Program-made: the position numbers and the translations under genes | In this document: positions 5,263 through 8,550 of the stretch, in pieces | How the letters are laid out: every line of letters starts with the position of its first letter | How positions within the stretch are numbered: the stretch's first letter is position 1 | Notes under the pieces: generated by a model | The model's input: only the letters and a program-made list of their open reading frames with translations | The model's database searches: none | What the model was told of the DNA's origin: nothing | Source of the DNA: Propionibacteriaceae bacterium | GTDB taxonomy: Bacteria; Actinomycetota; Actinomycetes; Propionibacteriales; Propionibacteriaceae | Direction: 5' to 3' | NCBI GenBank assembly: GCA_031287505.1 | Contig: JAITSW010000192.1 | Span: forward strand, 1 to 8,550 | DNA length: 8,550 nucleotides

Positions 5263-6795
5263 TCAAACCTCGGCTTTCCAAAACTCGCGGTAAAGCTCGG
5301 ACGAAGGGGAATCCAACAATTCGCGATACTCCTGCTCGGGAAGTCTCAGCGCGGTGTTAGCCAGGTCATAGTCGCCGACGAAAGAGATCCCCAGCCCAGC
5401 GCGGCCGTCCTCCAGGCCGAAACCAAGCAGGTCAAGGGTGGTTGGGAACACACTGAGTTGGTCGGCGTTAGAACGTGAGAAGGCGACGGGGTCTGGGCTC
5501 CACACTCGGTACACAATGGCGCGGTCTGGGATGCTGTCGAGTTCATTTTTGAAATCTCCACCCTCACTCGTCGCTTTGAGATGGTCGCCCATTACGACGA
5601 TCACGGTGTCTTCGTAAAATCCCTGCCCACGCAGATATTCAAGGAATCCTGAAACAGCGCGCATCGAACATTTAATCGCAGTTGCCATCGGGATCTGATC
5701 ACCGGTAACGCAGCTCGGATAAACACCAGCCGGTTCGTGGGTGTCCAAAGTGAGAATCGTCAAATTGAAGGGGGTTCCGGCATCGCGTAGTTCTGTGGCG
5801 CTTTTACGGGCGTATTCGAAGAGTTGAACATCTGAGAGCCCCCAAATCGAGATGTCGGCGGCATCGGCGCCATTCGCCTCCCAGTAGCCCAAGCCTTTCA
5901 CCGATTGGTAACCATGTCCTTTCAGGAAGGTGTCCTTACCGGCAAAACGTGTTTGAGCACCGCCGATGAAGGCATTCGTGTAACCATTCTCGGCGAGGAT
6001 GTCTCCTAGGCATTCGGCTCCCGGAAGGTAGCTGTCAACCTGTTCGCCTAAGTCATTTGGATTTACCCCGGCTAACAGCAGCCTGCTTTTCAACGGAATC
6101 CCGCACTGGGTGCCAACGATGCCTGCCATGGTCCATCCGCCGCCTTGGTACTGGCGCAAACCTTCACCGACATTGCCGTATTGGTTCCAGCCCGCCGTGG
6201 CCTCGTCCAATTCGGCGAGCAGGTTTTGTCCGAAAATATCCTTGTCGCCGAAGGTGTTCTCCATAGATTCCAGGTAAATGGTGATCAAATTTTTCGGACT
6301 CTGGGGGGCTGCCGCCTGCGGACGGACGTAGTATTCTGCGAAAGTCCGGTTGTCAATCAGCCTCGCCACATGTTGCGGAACTCCTGCGACTAGCGACAAG
6401 ATCGCTAAAGCTAAGACGAAAGCCGCAGCTGGGACGGCCACCTTCCAGCGGCGGCGCACCGGACGGGCTGCCGGTTCGGAAGGCTCCAGCGGTTTACGCC
6501 TAATTAATTTACGCCTAACCAGCAGGACGATTGCGGTGAACAGCAGGCAGACCAAAGGCAATCCGATGCAAACGAAGGCCGCTTCGACGACAAGACCTTC
6601 ATTGCCGGCGCCCTCGCCACCTTCGGCACCGGGGAGATTCATGACGATCTGCTCCAGGCTGACCTCGCCAAAGCGATAGCGAATCCACCCAGCGCCAGCC
6701 AGCATGAACAATGCCAAACCTGATAGCGCCCAAGAGGCAACTCGTAAAAGACGGGTCGAACGCTTTTTTTTGGGAGGGGAGTGATGCTTCACCAT
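5263..6795 (-). CDS. Membrane phosphoglycerol transferase, MdoB/OpgB - LTA synthase family (sulfatase fold)
   Basis: A 510-residue integral membrane enzyme. A basic N-terminus is followed by three hydrophobic helices (about 20-39, 70-93, 118-139) and an extracellular alkaline-phosphatase/sulfatase-like domain (about 168-500). Landmarks are Glu176 (IYLESME) as metal ligand, Thr222 (GGGWTMAGIVGTQCGIP) as the nucleophile that accepts glycerol phosphate, DTHEPAG (351-357) and MGDH (402-405). The WTMAG..GTQCGIP stretch is closer to E. coli OpgB/MdoB than to Gram-positive LtaS. Relatives move sn-glycerol-1-phosphate from phosphatidylglycerol to surface glycans or build polyglycerol phosphate; here decoration of a wall or capsular polymer is the best guess. 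The ATG at 6793-6795 has no clear ribosome site, and an adjacent GTG (6790-6792) is possible. The gene stands alone, 301 bases before the lipoprotein run. Confidence 0.88.
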   Translation of the reverse strand: MVKHHSPPKKKRSTRLLRVASWALSGLALFMLAGAGWIRYRFGEVSLEQIVMNLPGAEGGEGAGNEGLVVEAAFVCIGLPLVCLLFTAIVLLVRRKLIRRKPLEPSEPAARPVRRRWKVAVPAAAFVLALAILSLVAGVPQHVARLIDNRTFAEYYVRPQAAAPQSPKNLITIYLESMENTFGDKDIFGQNLLAELDEATAGWNQYGNVGEGLRQYQGGGWTMAGIVGTQCGIPLKSRLLLAGVNPNDLGEQVDSYLPGAECLGDILAENGYTNAFIGGAQTRFAGKDTFLKGHGYQSVKGLGYWEANGADAADISIWGLSDVQLFEYARKSATELRDAGTPFNLTILTLDTHEPAGVYPSCVTGDQIPMATAIKCSMRAVSGFLEYLRGQGFYEDTVIVVMGDHLKATSEGGDFKNELDSIPDRAIVYRVWSPDPVAFSRSNADQLSVFPTTLDLLGFGLEDGRAGLGISFVGDYDLANTALRLPEQEYRELLDSPSSELYREFWKAEV

Positions 6796-7239
6796 TTCGA
6801 ACTAAAACGATATCAGTCCAAGTATTTGGGTTTGCCCGCCTTCTGGCGGGTAGACACTTCAGGCGTGCGCCAAGCTATTCGAGTTTTCAAGTCGGCGCTA
6901 ATCAGGCACTCGAAGAAGTGCCAAAAACCCAAACACCTGGCAAACAGGCGGCAGGCATATTCCACAGCTGCTTTGCTGCTAGCTACCGGCATCATGGATG
7001 GAGGAGGGCTGCTCGGCGCGGCTGTGGTCAGCCGTGAGCTATTGCGGCTAGCGGATGCGGTCTTCCAACTCCACCAAGCCAGCAAACAATATCGGCAGGT
7101 GGAAACAAGACGATCACAGCTCACGGCGCAGCTGGTACAGATCCACAACCGAACAGCCCAACTCGCCCAGCAACATAGCGTTGCCCAGCTCGAAAGGATC
7201 ACGCCTGAACTACCGAAACCAGATTTGACCCCGGCATGA
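6781..7239 (+). CDS. Hypothetical protein; C-terminal half resembles the tail of a mobilisation relaxase
   Basis: An open frame of 152 codons (GTG 6781 or ATG 6784, with GGAGG 6 bases before the latter). It overlaps the start of the divergent phosphoglycerol transferase gene, and the first 30-50 residues look non-coding. From about 6937 it reads as a real protein: alanine- and leucine-rich, then Gln/Arg-rich with coiled-coil character. The arrangement (an AALLLATG segment, a Gly-rich turn, then RELLRLADAVFQLHQA and a long Gln/Arg helix) is like the C-termini of actinobacterial relaxases. That likeness is by pattern only. No nuclease domain is present, so if correct it is a 3' remnant left after deletion. 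Its neighbours (abi, DUF4913) fit mobile DNA. It could be an unrelated small protein. Confidence 0.35.
   Translation: MMLHHFELKRYQSKYLGLPAFWRVDTSGVRQAIRVFKSALIRHSKKCQKPKHLANRRQAYSTAALLLATGIMDGGGLLGAAVVSRELLRLADAVFQLHQASKQYRQVETRRSQLTAQLVQIHNRTAQLAQQHSVAQLERITPELPKPDLTPA
6822..6936. repeat. Inverted repeat GTATTTGGGTTT / AAACCCAAACAC with an inner hairpin
   Basis: The arms 6822-6833 and 6925-6936 are complementary at 11 of 12 positions. Just inside the left arm, CCCGCC-TTCT-GGCGGG (6835-6850) forms a compact 6-bp hairpin. This symmetric segment lies between the transferase start and the presumed mobile remnant. It lacks the T-run expected of a terminator. Confidence 0.35.
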
Positions 7240-7338
7240 GCCGCTGATCACAGTCTCCCAAACTGATTCTGGAGCCAACTCGGACTAAAAGATGTGTATC
7301 GATGATGTGAAAAGTCGCTCAGAATCGCTCTCATAGAG

Positions 7339-7382
7339 CTCAAGGCCACCGCCATAGTTAAATGGTGGCGGCCTTGAGTTTT
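7339..7382 (+). terminator. Strong hairpin followed by TTTT (intrinsic terminator or part of a structured RNA)
   Basis: Seventeen-base arms (7339-7355 and 7362-7378) pair with one G-U and one A-C mismatch around the loop AGTTAA, and TTTT follows at 7379-7382. As a plus-strand terminator it would end transcription from the relaxase-like ORF. Because it sits directly in front of a second hairpin and the abi gene, it may instead close a small non-coding RNA. Confidence 0.7.
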
Positions 7383-7393
7383 AGAAAGACGTA

Positions 7394-7433
7394 ACCCCGG
7401 CGATGTGGCCTTGGCCAGTGATCGTTCCGGGGT
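7394..7433 (+). ncRNA. Second hairpin upstream of abi; candidate structured RNA or leader
   Basis: ACCCCGG (7394-7400) pairs with CCGGGGT (7427-7433). Inside, CGAT pairs with ATCG and GGCC with GGCC, leaving small internal loops. Thirty-eight bases separate it from the abi ATG. It has no T-run, so it is not a terminator. Together with the hairpin at 7339-7378 it makes about 95 bases of nearly continuous structure before a HEPN-type Abi gene. AbiF-type genes are known to travel with a conserved non-coding RNA that acts as antitoxin; whether this is such an RNA is inference. Confidence 0.35.
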
Positions 7434-7471
7434 CTTCACATACAAGTTTACGGCAGAATAGAGGTATGTCA

Positions 7472-8149
7472 ATGCAAGGGTCTCCAACTTTGTGGAGGGA
7501 AGCCACAATTAGAGACTTACTCACCATCGAAAGATTACAGTCATATTTGTCGGCGTCTTCTGGCGACCTCGGCAAAGCTCTGAGCCTGTACAAGTGGAAC
7601 ACTAGAGCAGCAGGAGCCGTTATCCAAACCGCCGCACTTGCCGAAGTGCTTGTAAGAAATGCTCTCGACCGGCAGTTGGCTGTTTGGGCAGCAAAACGCT
7701 CAGATAATCGATCATGGATTGACTTGGTGCCTGTGGATTTGCAAGGCGCGCATGACATCAGTGAAGCCAGAGCTAGGGCAACCCGACATGGCCGCACACC
7801 CGAAGTCCATGGCAAAGTCGTTGCCGAACTTTCCTTCGGCTTCTGGCGATACCTGACGGCGAGTAGGTACCTCACCTCATTGTGGATTCCAGCACTGGCA
7901 CCGGCCTTTCCCTACGGTGACATCAACATCACGGCACGTCGTCTTCAGGTAGAGAAATAGCTCTCAACAATTGGAATTGTTCGTAACCGCGCTGCCCATC
8001 ATGAACCTATCCACCGCAGGAACCTTGCTAGGGATTGCGCTGAAATTGGCGAGCTATGCGGATGGATAAGCCCCGAAGGTGGCGCATGGGTAAATGCGAG
8101 ATCGACGCTACCCTCAGTAATCGCAGAGCGTCAGAAAATAGGCATTTAG
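7472..8149 (+). pseudogene. Abi-family protein (Abi_2-like, HEPN superfamily) interrupted by an in-frame TAG
   Basis: The frame reads 162 codons, hits TAG at 7958-7960, then continues in the same frame for 62 more codons to TAG at 8147-8149. The joined product of about 225 residues has the length and landmarks of actinobacterial Abi-like proteins: LTIERLQSYL (17-26), ALSLYKWNTRAAG (36-48), AEVLVRNALDRQL (57-69), GKVVAELSFGFWRYL (114-128), and beyond the stop RNRAAHHEPI (171-180). The last is the HEPN Rx4H motif presumed to form the RNase site, so the truncated product lacks it. Relatives cause abortive infection or act as toxins. I chose the ATG at 7472 because GAGG ends 7 bases before it; the ATG at 7466 is too close. 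No frameshift is needed. Readthrough of TAG or a sequencing error are alternatives. It converges on the DUF4913 gene. Confidence 0.8.
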
Positions 8150-8173
8150 TGCTCGCAACGCGCCGGCGATGTG

Positions 8174-8550
8174 TTATCTGGGAGTGAGAGTGCTGGCATT
8201 CGGGTTGGTGCGGACGTCTGCCCAAGGGTTTTCTGGGGGCAGCCATGGCAAGGGTCGGCCTTTGCGTGTCAGGTTGATGTCGAGCAGGAGATCTCCGACC
8301 TGGAATGGTCCGTTAGGATCCATGAGCACAGACAGATGCGGGTCTGCGTGATCTCTGTACCAAACCGATAGCCCTAGTGCTATGGCGAGCCTAAGGTGTT
8401 CCCAGGCTCTCCATAGGGCTTCGATGCGAATCAAAGGTTCCGGGTAGTTGTACCAGTCGGCTAGCCAGACCGGTGTTGGTCTGGGGGGTGTTCTGGCTGC
8501 TTGTTCCGGGTGAGTGGCTGGCTGTCCGTTGTTCTGGGTGTGGGGTTCAG
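8174..8550 (-). CDS. DUF4913-domain protein (5' end outside window)
   Basis: An open frame enters from the right edge and stops with TAA at 8174-8176; about 125 residues are visible and no start can be assigned. A Pro/Thr/Gln-rich stretch precedes the diagnostic part: VWLADWYNYPEP, then IRIEALWRAWEHLRL, LGLSVWYRDHADPHL and LMDPNGPF, followed by LPPENPW. This Trp-rich pattern (W..HP.., ALWRAWE.LR, SVWWRDH.DP, DP.GPF) is that of DUF4913, a domain common in actinobacterial integrative conjugative elements and plasmids, usually near transfer genes. Its function is unknown. An internal TTG at 8432-8434 is not a likely start because the family domain extends upstream of it. It ends 24 bases from the end of the abi reading frame, tail to tail. 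Confidence 0.8.
   Translation of the reverse strand, partial: EPHTQNNGQPATHPEQAARTPPRPTPVWLADWYNYPEPLIRIEALWRAWEHLRLAIALGLSVWYRDHADPHLSVLMDPNGPFQVGDLLLDINLTRKGRPLPWLPPENPWADVRTNPNASTLTPR
8465..8484. repeat. Perfect 7-bp inverted repeat CCAGACC / GGTCTGG, 6-base loop
   Basis: The arms 8465-8471 and 8478-8484 lie inside the DUF4913 reading frame. No terminator T-run follows. It may be a coding coincidence in a G-rich segment. Confidence 0.25.

Noticed and set aside
5051..5293. Plus-strand ORF of 80 codons in the spacer before the transferase gene's 3' end
   Set aside because: Arg/Pro/Ser-rich product with no ribosome site and no family resemblance; it runs into the transferase coding region on the other strand.
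6813..7202. Minus-strand ORF of 129 codons opposite the relaxase-like ORF
   Set aside because: Its product is rich in Trp, Cys and Ser in the way antisense shadows are, has no family resemblance, and the plus strand reads as the more protein-like frame.
7403..7471. Upstream GTG/ATG extension of abi
   Set aside because: The extension runs through the second hairpin and has no ribosome site, whereas GAGG precedes the ATG at 7472 at a suitable distance.
7381..7875. Minus-strand ORF of 164 codons opposite abi
   Set aside because: The plus strand carries clear Abi-family landmarks in a continuous frame, so this is a shadow.
1..8550. CRISPR array or insertion sequence
   Set aside because: No regularly spaced direct repeats, transposase-like frame or paired terminal repeats with target duplications were seen.

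Overview
The window looks like chromosomal DNA of an actinobacterium (Actinomycetota) of moderate GC content. The evidence is a purN gene next to two small lipoproteins, an MdoB/LTA-synthase-type phosphoglycerol transferase, and at the right end a DUF4913 gene and an Abi-family gene of the kind found on actinobacterial mobile elements. Genus cannot be decided from sequence reading alone.

Left part (1-2999): a small catabolic module. A Gfo/Idh/MocA oxidoreductase (cut by the left edge) and an HpcH/HpaI-type aldolase are read leftwards, probably as one operon. A YbjJ-like MFS transporter is read rightwards from the opposite side of a 463-base control region. That region holds a strong minus-strand promoter (TTGACA, 16 bases, GATAAT) with a palindrome lodged between -10 and -35. 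A similar CAA-N5-TTG palindrome sits next to a weaker plus-strand promoter for the transporter. One repressor acting on both promoters is plausible, but no intact regulator gene is in the window.

Middle part (3000-4961): purN (purine biosynthesis) is the last gene of a leftward run that begins with two tandem paralogous lipoprotein genes. The second lipoprotein stops only 7 bases before the purN ATG. One paralogue ends in a transmembrane helix and the other in a charged, disordered tail. The 171-base gap between purN and the transporter gene carries an AT-rich 36-base palindrome and a 14-codon ORF.

Next (4962-6795): a 301-base spacer with a perfect 9-bp inverted repeat, then a leftward gene for a membrane phosphoglycerol transferase of the MdoB/OpgB type. 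It has three transmembrane helices and an extracellular sulfatase-fold domain.

Right part (about 6800-8550): probable decayed mobile DNA. It contains an ORF whose C-terminal part resembles the tail of a mobilisation relaxase, two strong hairpins, an Abi-family (HEPN) gene interrupted by one in-frame TAG just before its RNRxxHHEPI motif, and a converging DUF4913 gene that runs off the right edge. The most interesting point is the abi locus: a structured, possibly RNA-encoding leader followed by a toxin-like gene that has lost its catalytic motif to a single nonsense codon.
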